25,439 nucleotides of DNA, from positions 1 through 25,439 of the forward strand of contig DDFA01000044.1 of NCBI GenBank assembly GCA_002336975.1, read 5' to 3'. The notes beneath the pieces were generated by a model. The model saw nothing but the letters and a program-made list of their open reading frames with translations, made no database searches and had not been told where the DNA came from. Positions 8,876 to 17,112 of the stretch are shown here, in pieces. This stretch comes from Phyllobacteriaceae bacterium UBA1940 (GTDB taxonomy: Bacteria > Pseudomonadota > Alphaproteobacteria > Rhizobiales > Rhizobiaceae). Positions within the stretch are counted from its first letter, which is position 1. Each line of letters starts with the position of its first letter. The position numbers and the translations under genes were made by a program.

Positions 8876-8942
8876 CATGGGCAAGACAGCGGGAAGCTCG
8901 TTTGTCGCGTTTATGCCGAGCTTCCGGCAATCCTGCCCCATG
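8876..8942 (-). ncRNA. Long stem-loop in the pnp leader (possible RNase III/PNPase autoregulation site)
   Basis: Nested inverted repeats: outer arms CATGGGCA (8876-8883) and TGCCCCATG (8934-8942, one bulge) and perfect inner arms GGAAGCTCG (8892-8900) and CGAGCTTCC (8917-8925). An internal loop lies between them, and the terminal loop is 16 bases. It lies in the 268-base gap between rpsO and pnp. In E. coli the pnp leader has a long hairpin cut by RNase III for autoregulation; an equivalent role here is inferred from position and shape only. Confidence 0.5.
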
Positions 8943-9022
8943 ACCTGTCCATGGGCGGTTCCTGACGTCGAAAACGACCTGGCGGAACCCGCCGGTCCGG
9001 CGCTGGCCGGTCCGGATATGCG

Positions 9023-9059
9023 AAAACCGCCGGAGCCCGTGAGGGAACCGGCGGCGGTT
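9023..9059 (-). terminator. Probable terminator or attenuator after rpsO
   Basis: Immediately after the rpsO stop, arms AACCGCCG and CGGCGGTT (9025-9032 and 9052-9059) form a GC-rich stem ending in TTTTCGC on the minus strand. The U-run is short, so read-through into pnp is likely, as for the rpsO-pnp pair elsewhere. Confidence 0.55.
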
Positions 9060-9062
9060 GCG

Positions 9063-9332
9063 TTAGCGGCGCAGGCCGAGCTTCTCGATCAGCGTGTTGT
9101 AGCGCGCTTCGTCCTTGCTCTTGAGATAGTCGAGCAGACGACGGCGCTGCGACACCAGGGCGAGAAGGCCACGACGTGAGTGGTTGTCCTTCTTGTGACC
9201 CTTGAAGTGTTCGGTCAGGTTCTTGATCCGCTCGGAATAAATCGCAACCTGCACCTCCGGCGAACCGGTGTCGTTCGGCTTGGTTGCGAACTCTTTCATG
9301 AGCTCTTGCTTGCGTTCGGCAGTAATCGACAT
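9063..9332 (-). CDS. rpsO: 30S ribosomal protein S15
   Basis: 89 residues, the standard length. S15 binds the central domain of 16S rRNA (helices 20-22) and helps nucleate the platform. The sequence carries family hallmarks: [36 protein letters not shown] and [16 protein letters not shown]. The ATG at 9332 has an AAAGGA ribosome-binding site. In many rhizobia rpsO follows truB directly; here truB is about 6.8 kb away, with a plus-strand ABC transporter between, so rpsO must have its own promoter in the 9333-9741 gap. Confidence 0.99.
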   Translation of the reverse strand: MSITAERKQELMKEFATKPNDTGSPEVQVAIYSERIKNLTEHFKGHKKDNHSRRGLLALVSQRRRLLDYLKSKDEARYNTLIEKLGLRR

Positions 9333-9741
9333 CGCGCTTTTCCTTTCAATGTGAGGAAACGGGATGCCCTCGGCCGGGATGTCGTCCAGCTGGGGCCGTG
9401 ATGCGCCTCGCGGCAGGTCTGCGGCGAAGCTGGCGCGCATATAGGGCAAAACGGCAGGCAATGCTACCCCCTTCCGCCAGCCGGAAAGAATTGGCGAATG
9501 CAGGTCCGCGTCACGTATCAAGACCAAGTGACGCTGCGGACTACGACTACCGTATAACTTCGTACGGGTTTCTACGTGCTTGCGTTCGCGGTTTTGCTGT
9601 GCATCCTTATTACTTAGAAACATAACAATCTGATCGGCAAAGCTGGTCGCAAGCGAGCGCTTCCAGGGAGGAGGCCTCTCAATATTCAGACAAGCGGGCT
9701 GCGTTCTCGTAGCTCCTGTTGTGCCGGGAGAGCGATAGCGT
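9333..9741. other. 409-base divergent intergenic region
   Basis: This region separates rpsO (minus strand) from the ABC transporter genes (plus strand) and must hold promoters for both. No gene is supported. It becomes noticeably AT-richer from about 9530 to 9640. An inverted repeat GCGTCAC/GTGACGC (9508-9514 and 9528-9534) and a small hairpin CCGTA/TACGG (about 9550-9567) are visible. I cannot pick a convincing -35/-10 pair for either direction. Confidence 0.5.
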
Positions 9742-10497
9742 ATGAGTGACGGCTTCATTTTGGCCGCCGACAATCTCACAAAGGAGTTCAAGGGTTTCGT
9801 CGCGGTCGACGACGTCACCCTCAAGGTGCGGCGCGGCGAGATTCACGCGCTGATCGGTCCAAACGGCGCGGGCAAGACGACCTGCTTCAATCTCCTGACC
9901 AAATTCTTGCCGCCGACGCGCGGCAGCATCACCTACAAGGGCGACAACATCACGTCGCTGTCGCCGGCCGACATCGCGCGGCGCGGCATGGTGCGTTCGT
10001 TCCAGATCTCGGCGGTGTTCCCGCATCTGTCGGTGCTCGAAAACGTCCGGATCGCGCTGCAGCGCCGGCGCGGCGACAGTTTTGACTTCTGGCGTTCGGA
10101 AAAGGCGTTGTCGGCCTTCGACGACGATGCGCGCGCCCTGCTTGCCGATGTCGGCCTCGACGAGTTCGAGCGCGTTCTGGCCAGCGACCTGTCCTACGGC
10201 CGCAAGCGGGCGCTCGAACTGGCGACGACGCTGGCGCTCGATCCCGAGCTCATGCTGCTCGACGAACCGATGGCGGGCATGGGCCATGAAGACGTCGACC
10301 GCATCGCCGCCCTGATCAAGCGCATATCGGCGAACCGCACGATCCTGATGGTGGAGCACAATCTGTCGGTCGTCGCCTCCTTGTCCGACACCATCACCGT
10401 GTTGGCGCGCGGCAAGGTGCTGGCCGAAGGCGACTACGAAAACGTGTCGCGCGACCCGCGCGTCGTCGAAGCCTATATCGGAGCGGGTCATGACTGA
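9742..10497 (+). CDS. Branched-chain amino acid-type ABC importer, ATPase (LivG-like)
   Basis: 251 residues. It is one of the two cytoplasmic nucleotide-binding subunits of a HAAT-family importer. Walker A is GPNGAGKT (39-46). The signature is LSYGRKR (150-156), the variant form usual in LivG rather than LSGGQ. Walker B is LMLLDE (170-175), followed by a MAGMG D-loop region and the H-loop His206 in VEHN. The ATG at 9742 has GGGAGAG somewhat far upstream. It starts a five-gene cassette and overlaps the next ATPase gene by eight bases, so the two are translationally coupled. The substrate cannot be read from this subunit. Confidence 0.94.
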   Translation: MSDGFILAADNLTKEFKGFVAVDDVTLKVRRGEIHALIGPNGAGKTTCFNLLTKFLPPTRGSITYKGDNITSLSPADIARRGMVRSFQISAVFPHLSVLENVRIALQRRRGDSFDFWRSEKALSAFDDDARALLADVGLDEFERVLASDLSYGRKRALELATTLALDPELMLLDEPMAGMGHEDVDRIAALIKRISANRTILMVEHNLSVVASLSDTITVLARGKVLAEGDYENVSRDPRVVEAYIGAGHD

Positions 10498-11233
10498 GGC
10501 GGCCCTGGCGAAACGGAACGCGGAGCAGCCGGCCGCGGCGCTGCTCGACGTGCGCGACCTCAACGGCTGGTACGGCGAAAGCCATGTGCTGCACGGCGTC
10601 AGCTTCGAGGTGAAGCCCGGCGAAGTGGTGACGCTGCTTGGCCGCAACGGCGCGGGCAAGACCAGCACGCTCAAGGCGGTGATGGGCATCCTGCCCAAGC
10701 GCAGCGGCTCGGTGGCGTTCGACGGCGCCGAGACGATCTCGCTGCCGGCAAGGCTGATCGCCCGCGCGGGCATCGCCTATTGCCCCGAGGAGCGAGGCAT
10801 ATTCTCGTCGCTTTCGGTGGAGGAAAACCTGATGCTGCCGCCGCAGATCCGCGACGGCGGGATGAGCGTCGAGCGGATTTTCGAACTGTTCCCCAATCTC
10901 AAGGAAAGGCTGACCAGCCAGGGTACCAAACTGTCGGGCGGCGAGCAGCAGATGCTGTCGATCGCCCGCATCCTGCGCACAGGCTCAAAGATGCTGCTGC
11001 TGGACGAGCCGACCGAGGGACTGGCGCCGGTCATTATCCAACAGATCGGCCGCACCATCGCGCAATTGAAGCAGGAGGGCTTCACCATCGTCCTGGTGGA
11101 GCAGAATTTCCGCTTCGCCTCATCCGTCGCCGACCGCCACTACGTGGTCGAGCAGGGACGGGTCGTCGACATGATCCCAAATACGGAGCTCGACGCCAAC
11201 ATCGACAAGCTGCACGCCTATCTGGGCGTGTAG
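10490..11233 (+). CDS. Branched-chain amino acid-type ABC importer, ATPase (LivF-like)
   Basis: 247 residues. It is the partner ATPase to the preceding LivG-like subunit. Walker A is GRNGAGKT (51-58), the signature is LSGGEQQ (148-154), and Walker B is MLLLDE (168-173) with the LivF-typical PTEGLAP following. The H-loop His is replaced by Gln in VEQN, which is normal for LivF proteins. An N-terminal extension of about 16 residues precedes LLDVRDLNGWYG. The start lies inside the end of the upstream ATPase gene. The next gene begins 43 bases after its stop. Confidence 0.94.
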   Translation: MTEAALAKRNAEQPAAALLDVRDLNGWYGESHVLHGVSFEVKPGEVVTLLGRNGAGKTSTLKAVMGILPKRSGSVAFDGAETISLPARLIARAGIAYCPEERGIFSSLSVEENLMLPPQIRDGGMSVERIFELFPNLKERLTSQGTKLSGGEQQMLSIARILRTGSKMLLLDEPTEGLAPVIIQQIGRTIAQLKQEGFTIVLVEQNFRFASSVADRHYVVEQGRVVDMIPNTELDANIDKLHAYLGV

Positions 11234-11276
11234 CGGCACTACGACCTTAATGCGTATGACACGGAGGAGAAAATCA

Positions 11277-12470
11277 ATGAAAATCAGAACCTTTGGCCTT
11301 GCAGCGCTGTCGGCGGTCCTGCTCTCGGGAGCAGCCTACGCCACCGACGTCAAGATCGGCGTCATGAACGACCGTTCGGGCATCTACTCGGACATCACCG
11401 GTGAAGGCTCGGTGATCGCGGCCCAAATGGCAGCCGAGGATTTCAAGGCTGGCGACAAGGGCATCAATGTCACGATCGTTTCCGCCGACCACCAGAACAA
11501 GCCGGATGTAGGATCCAATATCGCCCGCCAGTGGTACGACACCGAAGGCGTCGACGTCATCGCCGACGTGCCGACCTCGTCGGTGGCGCTCGCCATCAAC
11601 GACATCACTCGCGAAAAGAACAAGATATTCCTCAATTCCGGCGCGGCGACGTCCGACCTGACCGGCTCCAAGTGCTCGCCCAACACTGCGCACTGGACCT
11701 ACGACACCTGGCAGCTGGCGCACGGCACCGGCAGCGCGATGGTCGCCAATGGCGGCAAGACCTGGTTCTTCCTGACCGCCGACTACGCCTTCGGCCACGC
11801 CCTCGAACGCGACGTCTCGGCGGTGGTCAAGGCAGCCGGCGGCGAGGTGGTGGGCTCGGTGAAGACGCCGTTCCCCGGCACCGACTTCTCGTCTTTCCTG
11901 CTGCAGGCGCAGGCGTCGGGCGCGCAGGTGATCGGCCTGGCTAACGCCGGCGGCGACACCATCAACTCGATGAAGCAGGCGGCCGAGTTCGGCATAACCC
12001 AGGGCGGCCAGTCGATCGCCGGCCTGCTGGTGTTCATCAACGACGTGCATTCGCTCGGCCTGCAGGTGGCGCAAGGCCTGGTGCTGACCGAAGCCTTCTA
12101 CTGGGATCTCAATGACGGCACCCGCGCATGGTCGGCTCGCTTCGAGGAGAAGACCGGCAAGAAGCCTTCGATGATTCAGGCCGGCGTCTATAGCGCCGTA
12201 ACCCACTATCTGAAGGCGGTCGAAGCAGTCGGCGACAAGGACAGCGCCAAGGTGATGGCGAAGATGAAGGAAATGCCGACCGACGATCCGCTGTTCGGCA
12301 AGGGCGCGCTGCGCGTCGACGGCCGCAAGATCCACGACTCCTACCTGTTCCGCGTCAAGAAGCCGGATCAATCGAAGGGCGAGTGGGACCTCTACGAGAC
12401 CGTCGCGACCATCCCGGCCGACAAGGCGTTCCGTCCGCTCGCCGACGGCGGCTGTCCGCTGGTCAAGTAG
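11277..12470 (+). CDS. ABC importer periplasmic substrate-binding protein (type I fold)
   Basis: 397 residues. The signal peptide (MKIRTFGLAALSAVLLSGAAYA, cleavage after residue 22) leads to a mature protein opening TDVKIGVMNDRSGIYSDITG, the first strand and ligand loop of LivJ/LivK-type binding proteins. Other family features are NKPDVGSNIARQW, the hinge-region FFLTADYAFGHALERD, and a C-terminal FRPLADGGCPLV. The C-terminal form resembles binding proteins for aromatic acids and other non-amino-acid ligands as much as LivJ, so the ligand is left open. The ATG at 11277 is set by a strong GGAGGA site; the in-frame ATG at 11250 lacks one and would bury the signal peptide. It is followed by a strong hairpin before the permease genes. 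Confidence 0.93.
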   Translation: MKIRTFGLAALSAVLLSGAAYATDVKIGVMNDRSGIYSDITGEGSVIAAQMAAEDFKAGDKGINVTIVSADHQNKPDVGSNIARQWYDTEGVDVIADVPTSSVALAINDITREKNKIFLNSGAATSDLTGSKCSPNTAHWTYDTWQLAHGTGSAMVANGGKTWFFLTADYAFGHALERDVSAVVKAAGGEVVGSVKTPFPGTDFSSFLLQAQASGAQVIGLANAGGDTINSMKQAAEFGITQGGQSIAGLLVFINDVHSLGLQVAQGLVLTEAFYWDLNDGTRAWSARFEEKTGKKPSMIQAGVYSAVTHYLKAVEAVGDKDSAKVMAKMKEMPTDDPLFGKGALRVDGRKIHDSYLFRVKKPDQSKGEWDLYETVATIPADKAFRPLADGGCPLVK

Positions 12471-12481
12471 CGACAACCGAT

Positions 12482-12508
12482 CCGGGCGCGCGGTGGCCGT
12501 GCGCCCGG
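12482..12508 (+). promoter_or_regulatory. Intercistronic stem-loop between binding protein and permease genes
   Basis: Perfect eight-base arms (CCGGGCGC and GCGCCCGG), extendable to ten with a G-U pair, enclose a short loop. The following bases, CTCCTTTCGTT, are only moderately T-rich. Such hairpins after binding-protein genes protect the upstream mRNA or cause partial termination, giving excess binding protein over membrane subunits. That role is inferred here. Confidence 0.6.
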
Positions 12509-12536
12509 CTCCTTTCGTTCAGGGGACAGGTTCCAG

Positions 12537-13424
12537 ATGTTCGAACTCCTCGGCATACCGACACAGGCGCTGTTTGGGCAGTTGCTGCTCGGCCTCATCA
12601 ACGGGTCGTTCTACGCAATCCTGTCTCTCGGGCTGGCGATCATCTTCGGCCTGCTCAACATCATCAACTTCGCCCATGGCGCCCAGTATATGCTCGGTGC
12701 GTTCTTCTCCTGGGTGCTGCTCGCCTATTTCGGCATCGGCTACTGGCCGGCGCTGATCATCGTGCCGATCATCGTCGGCGCATTCGGCATCGTCCTCGAA
12801 CGAACGATGATCTCCAGGCTTTATCATCTCGACCATCTCTACGGCCTGCTGCTGACCTTCGGGCTGGCGCTGATCATCCAGGGCCTGGTCAGGAACCAGT
12901 ACGGCATTTCGGGCCTGCCCTATGCGATTCCCCCGCAACTGGCAGGCGGCCAGAATCTCGGTTTCATGTTCCTGCCGAACTATCGCGGCTGGGTTGTCGT
13001 CGCCTCGCTGGTGGTGTGCCTCGCGACCTGGTTCGTCATCGAAAAGACCCGGCTCGGCGCCTATTTGCGCGCCGCCACCGAAAACCCGACGCTGGTCGGC
13101 GCCTTCGGCATCAATGTGCCGCGCATGATCATGCTGACCTATGGCTTCGGCGTCGCGCTCGCGGCATTTGCCGGCGTGCTGGCCGCGCCGGTCTATTCGG
13201 TAAATCCCAACATGGGCGCCGACCTGATCATCGTGGTGTTCGCCGTCGTCGTCATCGGCGGCATGGGCTCGATCCTCGGCTCCATCGTCACCGGCTTCGG
13301 CCTCGGCATCATCGAGGGGCTGACCAAGGTGTTCTACCCCGAGGCGTCGTCGGTCATCATCTTCGTCATCATGGCGATCGTCCTGCTGGTCAAGCCGGCC
13401 GGACTGTTTGGAAAGGCTGCCTGA
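12537..13424 (+). CDS. Branched-chain amino acid-type ABC importer, permease (LivH-like)
   Basis: 295 residues, strongly hydrophobic with about eight membrane segments. Family landmarks are the N-terminal LINGSFYAILSLGLAIIFGL and INFAHGAQYMLGAF, then GAYLRAATENPTLVGAFGIN (the cytoplasmic coupling helix for the ATPases) and the C-terminal VVIGGMGSILGSI. It pairs with the LivM-like permease, whose ATG shares one base with its stop (TGATG). The ribosome-binding site is weak (GGGGACAGG), so coupling to upstream translation or the intercistronic hairpin may set its level. Confidence 0.94.
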   Translation: MFELLGIPTQALFGQLLLGLINGSFYAILSLGLAIIFGLLNIINFAHGAQYMLGAFFSWVLLAYFGIGYWPALIIVPIIVGAFGIVLERTMISRLYHLDHLYGLLLTFGLALIIQGLVRNQYGISGLPYAIPPQLAGGQNLGFMFLPNYRGWVVVASLVVCLATWFVIEKTRLGAYLRAATENPTLVGAFGINVPRMIMLTYGFGVALAAFAGVLAAPVYSVNPNMGADLIIVVFAVVVIGGMGSILGSIVTGFGLGIIEGLTKVFYPEASSVIIFVIMAIVLLVKPAGLFGKAA

Positions 13425-14401
13425 TGTCGACCGTGACGCAAACCCCGACCGCACCGGCCGGCCAGTCGGCGGCGAGCACGCCGGCGCTCCACATCGCAAT
13501 TTTTCTGGCGCTCCTGGCGGCGGGACTGCTCGCGCCCTTCATGCTCTACCCGGTGTTTGTGATGAAGGTGCTGTGCTTTGCGCTGTTCGCCTGCGCCTTC
13601 AATCTGCTGCTCGGCTATGGCGGCCTGCTGTCGTTCGGCCATGCCGCCTATTTCGGCGGTGCGAGCTATGTCGCGGCGCATGCGGCGAAAGTCTGGGGCG
13701 TGACGCCGGAAGTGTCGCTGCTGCTTGGCGTGCTGGCCGCGGCGGCGCTCGGCCTCGTCATCGGGTCGCTGGCGATCCGCCGCCAGGGGATCTATTTCGC
13801 CATGATCACGCTGGCCTTCGCCCAGATGGTGTATTTCTTCTCCATCCAGGCTCCTTTCACCGGTGGCGAGGACGGCATCCAGTCGGTGCCGCGCGGCGAT
13901 CTGTTCGGCCTGGTCAGCCTGCATTCCGACATGTCGCTCTATTTCTTCGTGCTGGCGATCACGCTCGGCGGCATTCTGCTGATCTACCGGATCATCCATT
14001 CGCCGTTCGGACAGGTGCTGAAGGCGATCCGCGAGAACGAGCCGCGCGCGATTTCCCTCGGTTATCGGGTCAACCGCTACAAGCTTGCTGTGTTCGTGCT
14101 GTCGGCGGCGCTGGCGGGACTGGCCGGCGCCACCAAGTCGATGGTGTTCCAGCTTGCGTCGCTCACCGACGTGCACTGGTCAATGTCGGGCGAAGTGGTG
14201 CTGATGACGCTGATCGGGGGCATGGGCACGGTGTTCGGGCCGATCGTCGGCGCAACCGTCATCGTGACGATGCAGAACTATCTGGCGACGTTCGGCGCCT
14301 GGGTCACGGTCATCCAGGGCGTCATCTTCGTGCTGACGGTGCTGCTGTTCCGCGAAGGCTTTGTCGGCGTCATCTCGAAATGGATCAAGAAGCCGCTGTG
14401 A
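13424..14401 (+). CDS. Branched-chain amino acid-type ABC importer, permease (LivM-like)
   Basis: 325 residues. After a polar Thr/Ala/Pro-rich N-terminal tail of about 20 residues come eight or nine membrane segments. LivM hallmarks are NLLLGYGGLLSFGHAAYFG, IYFAMITLAFAQM, the coupling-helix region QVLKAIRENEPRAISLGY, and the C-terminal LIGGMGTVFGPIVGA. It ends the cassette. The overlap with the preceding permease stop fixes the start at 13424; the frame upstream is open but is an antisense-like shadow. It converges with the SH3-domain gene, 37 bases separating the two stops. Confidence 0.94.
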   Translation: MSTVTQTPTAPAGQSAASTPALHIAIFLALLAAGLLAPFMLYPVFVMKVLCFALFACAFNLLLGYGGLLSFGHAAYFGGASYVAAHAAKVWGVTPEVSLLLGVLAAAALGLVIGSLAIRRQGIYFAMITLAFAQMVYFFSIQAPFTGGEDGIQSVPRGDLFGLVSLHSDMSLYFFVLAITLGGILLIYRIIHSPFGQVLKAIRENEPRAISLGYRVNRYKLAVFVLSAALAGLAGATKSMVFQLASLTDVHWSMSGEVVLMTLIGGMGTVFGPIVGATVIVTMQNYLATFGAWVTVIQGVIFVLTVLLFREGFVGVISKWIKKPL

Positions 14402-14438
14402 CCGTGCGGTTGGGCTACGCCGACCGGCGCGGGACGGT
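14401..14438. terminator. Hairpin between convergent genes (weak bidirectional terminator)
   Basis: The short gap between the permease stop and the SH3-gene stop can fold: outer ACCGT/ACGGT and inner CGGTTGG (14407-14413) with CCGACCG (14420-14426, one G-U). Neither side has a U-tract, so termination may be weak. Confidence 0.35.
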
Positions 14439-14945
14439 TCAGTCGTCTTCCTCGCATTTGAGGTAGGGGTCGAACACCCAGCCGGCCGCATTGTCGTCGG
14501 CCAGCCGTTCGACCGCATACCACAGCTTGCCCTTGTGCATCTTTTCTTCGTAGGGGCGCACCCTCACGCCATTCTCCCACGTGCCAAGGATCGCGCCGTT
14601 CGGCTCTTCGCGGATGTTGAGCGGGGTGCCGGTCGGGTCGGCGACGGTGCAGATCCTGCCCATCTCGTCCTCGCCGTCGCATTTCAGATAGGCGCCGAAC
14701 ACATAGCCCCAGGCTTCGGCATATTTGCCGACAAGCGCCCAGCGTTTGCCGTTGTGATCCTTGTGGTCGATCACCTCGACCTGCGCGCCCTTCTTCAGGG
14801 TCGACAGGATCCTGCCATTGGGTCCGTCGCGCACGTTGAGCGGGGTGCCGGTCGGATCGACCACCGTGCACACTGGCGGTCCGTCGCAGGCGAGAGCCGG
14901 CTGAACGGCGAGGACACAGGCGAAGGCGAGGACAGTTCGACGCAT
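14439..14945 (-). CDS. Exported protein with two tandem SH3b domains
   Basis: 168 residues. The signal peptide (MRRTVLAFACVLAVQPALA, cleavage after residue 19) is followed by two copies of a bacterial SH3 (SH3b) unit at about 25-89 and 98-163. The two copies are close duplicates: CTVVDPTGTPLNVRDGPNG and CTVADPTGTPLNIREEPNG each open a domain, and each ends with W-V-F-YLKC. SH3b domains bind peptides or cell-wall ligands; a periplasmic role is inferred and no enzymatic domain is attached. The ATG at 14945 is chosen because AAGGAG lies seven bases upstream, better placed than for the next in-frame ATG above it. It lies 59 bases after corA on the same strand, likely one transcript. Confidence 0.88.
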   Translation of the reverse strand: MRRTVLAFACVLAVQPALACDGPPVCTVVDPTGTPLNVRDGPNGRILSTLKKGAQVEVIDHKDHNGKRWALVGKYAEAWGYVFGAYLKCDGEDEMGRICTVADPTGTPLNIREEPNGAILGTWENGVRVRPYEEKMHKGKLWYAVERLADDNAAGWVFDPYLKCEEDD

Positions 14946-15004
14946 GGCGCGCTCCTTCAACCGGCCCATCATGCCACCGGCCGCGGTATGCGCAAGCGCA
15001 ATGG

Positions 15005-16114
15005 CTACAGCCAGCGCCGCCATTTGAAATAGCCGAGCAGCGTCAGCGCGATGATCGCCATGAAGCCCAGCGCCGCCGGATAGCCGTAAGCCCATTCCAG
15101 TTCCGGCATGTTCCACCGCGAAACGCTGGTGTCGAAATTCATGCCCCATACGCCGACGAGGAAGGTCAACGGGATGAAGATCGAAGAAATCACGGTGAGG
15201 AAGGAGATGACCTCGCCGGTCTTGGCCTGGCTCAGCGCCAGATGGGTGTCGATCAGGCCGCTCAGCATGTCGCGCTGGGCGTCGACGAGGTCGATCAGCG
15301 TGGTTGCGTGATCGAGCGTGTCGTTGAGGAAGATCCTGGTGTCGGGCGCGATCAGCCCGGAATCCGAACGCGCCAGCGTCGCCACCGCGTCGCGGATCGG
15401 CGCGAGCGGCCGCCGCAACTGGCTGGCTCCGCGCCGCATCAAATGCAGCCGCCGCGTCTGGTTCTTGTCGGTCTGCCCGAGAATCTCGTCCTCGATCTGC
15501 TCGGTCTTGTCGGCAAGCTGCTCGACCAGCGGGAAATAGCTGTCGACGACGGCGTCGATCAGCGCGTAGGCGAGGTAGTCGGACTTGCGCTCGCGCAGAC
15601 GGCTGGGCATCGGCGAGGCGATGCGCTTGCGCACCGGCCCGAACGGATCGCCGATGCGTTCCTGGAAGGTCAGCACGAACCCGTCGCCGAAAAACAGCGA
15701 GGCCTGCTCGTAACGATGGGTGTCGCCGCCGTCGATCATGGTCATGATGACGAAGGCGTGGCCGGGCAGGAACTCGGCCTTGGGCCGGGTACCGGAATTG
15801 ACCGTGTCTTCCAGTTCCAGCGGCTGCAGGCCGAACATCTGGCCGATCTGCTGGATCAGGCCGATGTCGGCGAGGCCGGCGCAGTCGAGCCAGAGGAGCG
15901 GCCATTTTCCGCGCGCCTTGGCGACATCGTCCAGCGACGCGTTGTCGACGGTCTCGGATTTTTTTGGCGACAGCAGCGTCAGCGTCATCACCGGGGGGAG
16001 CGCGTTCGGGTCGGCGATCAGCGTGCCGGGCGACGATCCGACCGGCGGCACCTTGACCTTGCGCCGCATGCGCCTGGGCGTCTGGTTCGTCGGTTGCGCG
16101 GTCGTGTCAGCCAT
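15005..16114 (-). CDS. CorA-family divalent metal ion transporter
   Basis: 369 residues. CorA proteins are pentameric inner-membrane channels for Mg2+ and related ions. A large cytoplasmic domain (about 1-300, with a basic N-terminal tail) contains LPGHAFVIMTMID, GFVLTFQERIGDPFGPVRKR and a long charged helix. It leads to two C-terminal membrane segments, SSIFIPLTFLVGVWGMNF with the signature Gly-Met-Asn (about 324-326), and GYPAALGFMAIIALTLLGYF before a basic end. The ATG at 16114 has no strong ribosome-binding site, but the open frame above it does not look like protein. It follows truB by 29 bases, so it may be read from the nusA operon. Whether Mg2+, Co2+ or Zn2+ is the substrate cannot be told. 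Confidence 0.92.
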   Translation of the reverse strand: MADTTAQPTNQTPRRMRRKVKVPPVGSSPGTLIADPNALPPVMTLTLLSPKKSETVDNASLDDVAKARGKWPLLWLDCAGLADIGLIQQIGQMFGLQPLELEDTVNSGTRPKAEFLPGHAFVIMTMIDGGDTHRYEQASLFFGDGFVLTFQERIGDPFGPVRKRIASPMPSRLRERKSDYLAYALIDAVVDSYFPLVEQLADKTEQIEDEILGQTDKNQTRRLHLMRRGASQLRRPLAPIRDAVATLARSDSGLIAPDTRIFLNDTLDHATTLIDLVDAQRDMLSGLIDTHLALSQAKTGEVISFLTVISSIFIPLTFLVGVWGMNFDTSVSRWNMPELEWAYGYPAALGFMAIIALTLLGYFKWRRWL

Positions 16115-16143
16115 GCCCGTTGTCCGATCCCCTGCGACTGCGC

Positions 16144-17112
16144 CTAGTGGGTGAATACCCGGCGCGGCTTGAACATGCCGGCCTCGACCGAGCCGATGGC
16201 CACCAGCCGGCCGCGCGAGGTGGCGAAGGCGTCGTCGGCCTGCAGCGGCGCGTCGCGGCCGCGGCAGATCACCGGATTGCCCAGCCGCACCTTGTTGGCG
16301 GCGTCGTCGCCGAGCGCGACCTCGGGCAGCCCGTCGAGCGCGACCGCGGTGTCGACCAGCAGGCTGTCGAGTGCATCGAGGCGGCGGGAGGTCTCTTCCT
16401 CCGACATCTCCGGCCGCGCGCCGTCTTCGTCCTTCGGCGGCAGGTCGGCGGCGGCTTCGATCGCGCCGATCGTCACCAGTTCGCCGGTCTCGAACGGCTC
16501 CACCAGCACCCGGCGCAGCGCGCTGACATGGCCATAGCAGCCAAGGTCGCGGCCCATGTCGCGGGCCAGCGAGCGCACATAGGTGCCCTTGCCGCACTCG
16601 ACCTCGAACACCGCCGCATCGGTCGAAAACTCGACCAGATCGATCCGCTCGATCTCGATCTCGCGCGCCGCGATCTCGACGTCCTCGCCGGCGCGGGCCA
16701 GATCGTAGGCGCGTTCGCCATCGATGCGCACGGCCGAGAACTGCGGCGGCGTCTGCATGATCACGCCGGTGTATTTCGGCAGCAGGGCGCGGATGGCGGC
16801 TTCATCGGGGCGGGCGTCGGATCTTGCCGTCACCGGGCCTTCGAGATCGTCGGTCGAACGCTCCTCGCCCCAGGCGACGGTGAAGCGGTAGACCTTGGCG
16901 CCGTCCTGGACATAGGGCACCGTCTTGGTCGCCTCGCCAAGCGCGATCGGCAGCATGCCCGACGCCAGCGGGTCGAGCGTGCCGGCGTGGCCGGCCTTCT
17001 CGGCCTTGTAGAGCCAGCGGATTTTTGACACGGCTTCGGTCGATCCCATGCCGACAGGCTTGTCGAGGATGACCCAGCCCGAAACCGGGCGGCCCTTCTT
17101 CTTGCGCGCCAT
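16144..17112 (-). CDS. truB: tRNA pseudouridine-55 synthase TruB
   Basis: 322 residues. It converts U55 in the T-loop of tRNAs to pseudouridine and also acts as a tRNA folding chaperone. The N-terminal [18 protein letters not shown] and the catalytic [19 protein letters not shown] (nucleophile Asp47) are diagnostic. [36 protein letters not shown] and [10 protein letters not shown] follow in the usual order. The C-terminal domain ends [10 protein letters not shown]. The ATG shares one base with the rbfA stop (TAATG), the tight pairing expected for rbfA-truB. It is the last canonical gene of the operon here; rpsO, often the next gene, is displaced. Confidence 0.98.
   Translation of the reverse strand: MARKKKGRPVSGWVILDKPVGMGSTEAVSKIRWLYKAEKAGHAGTLDPLASGMLPIALGEATKTVPYVQDGAKVYRFTVAWGEERSTDDLEGPVTARSDARPDEAAIRALLPKYTGVIMQTPPQFSAVRIDGERAYDLARAGEDVEIAAREIEIERIDLVEFSTDAAVFEVECGKGTYVRSLARDMGRDLGCYGHVSALRRVLVEPFETGELVTIGAIEAAADLPPKDEDGARPEMSEEETSRRLDALDSLLVDTAVALDGLPEVALGDDAANKVRLGNPVICRGRDAPLQADDAFATSRGRLVAIGSVEAGMFKPRRVFTH

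Noticed and set aside
9508..9534. Inverted repeat GCGTCAC/GTGACGC read as a terminator
   Set aside because: The 13-base spacer and lack of a U-tract argue against it, and no gene ends there; it may be a protein-binding site but nothing supports a specific one.
9554..9564. loxP half-site lookalike (ATAACTTCGTA)
   Set aside because: Only 11 of 13 bases of one arm, with no second arm or spacer and no recombinase gene nearby; it is part of a small local hairpin and is taken as chance.
11274..12476. 400-codon minus-strand frame opposite the substrate-binding protein gene
   Set aside because: The plus-strand frame has a signal peptide, ribosome-binding site and family motifs; the reverse frame has none.
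16115..16597. Upstream extension of the corA reading frame into truB
   Set aside because: The added sequence is an out-of-frame reading of truB, Arg/Gly-rich, and does not resemble CorA.
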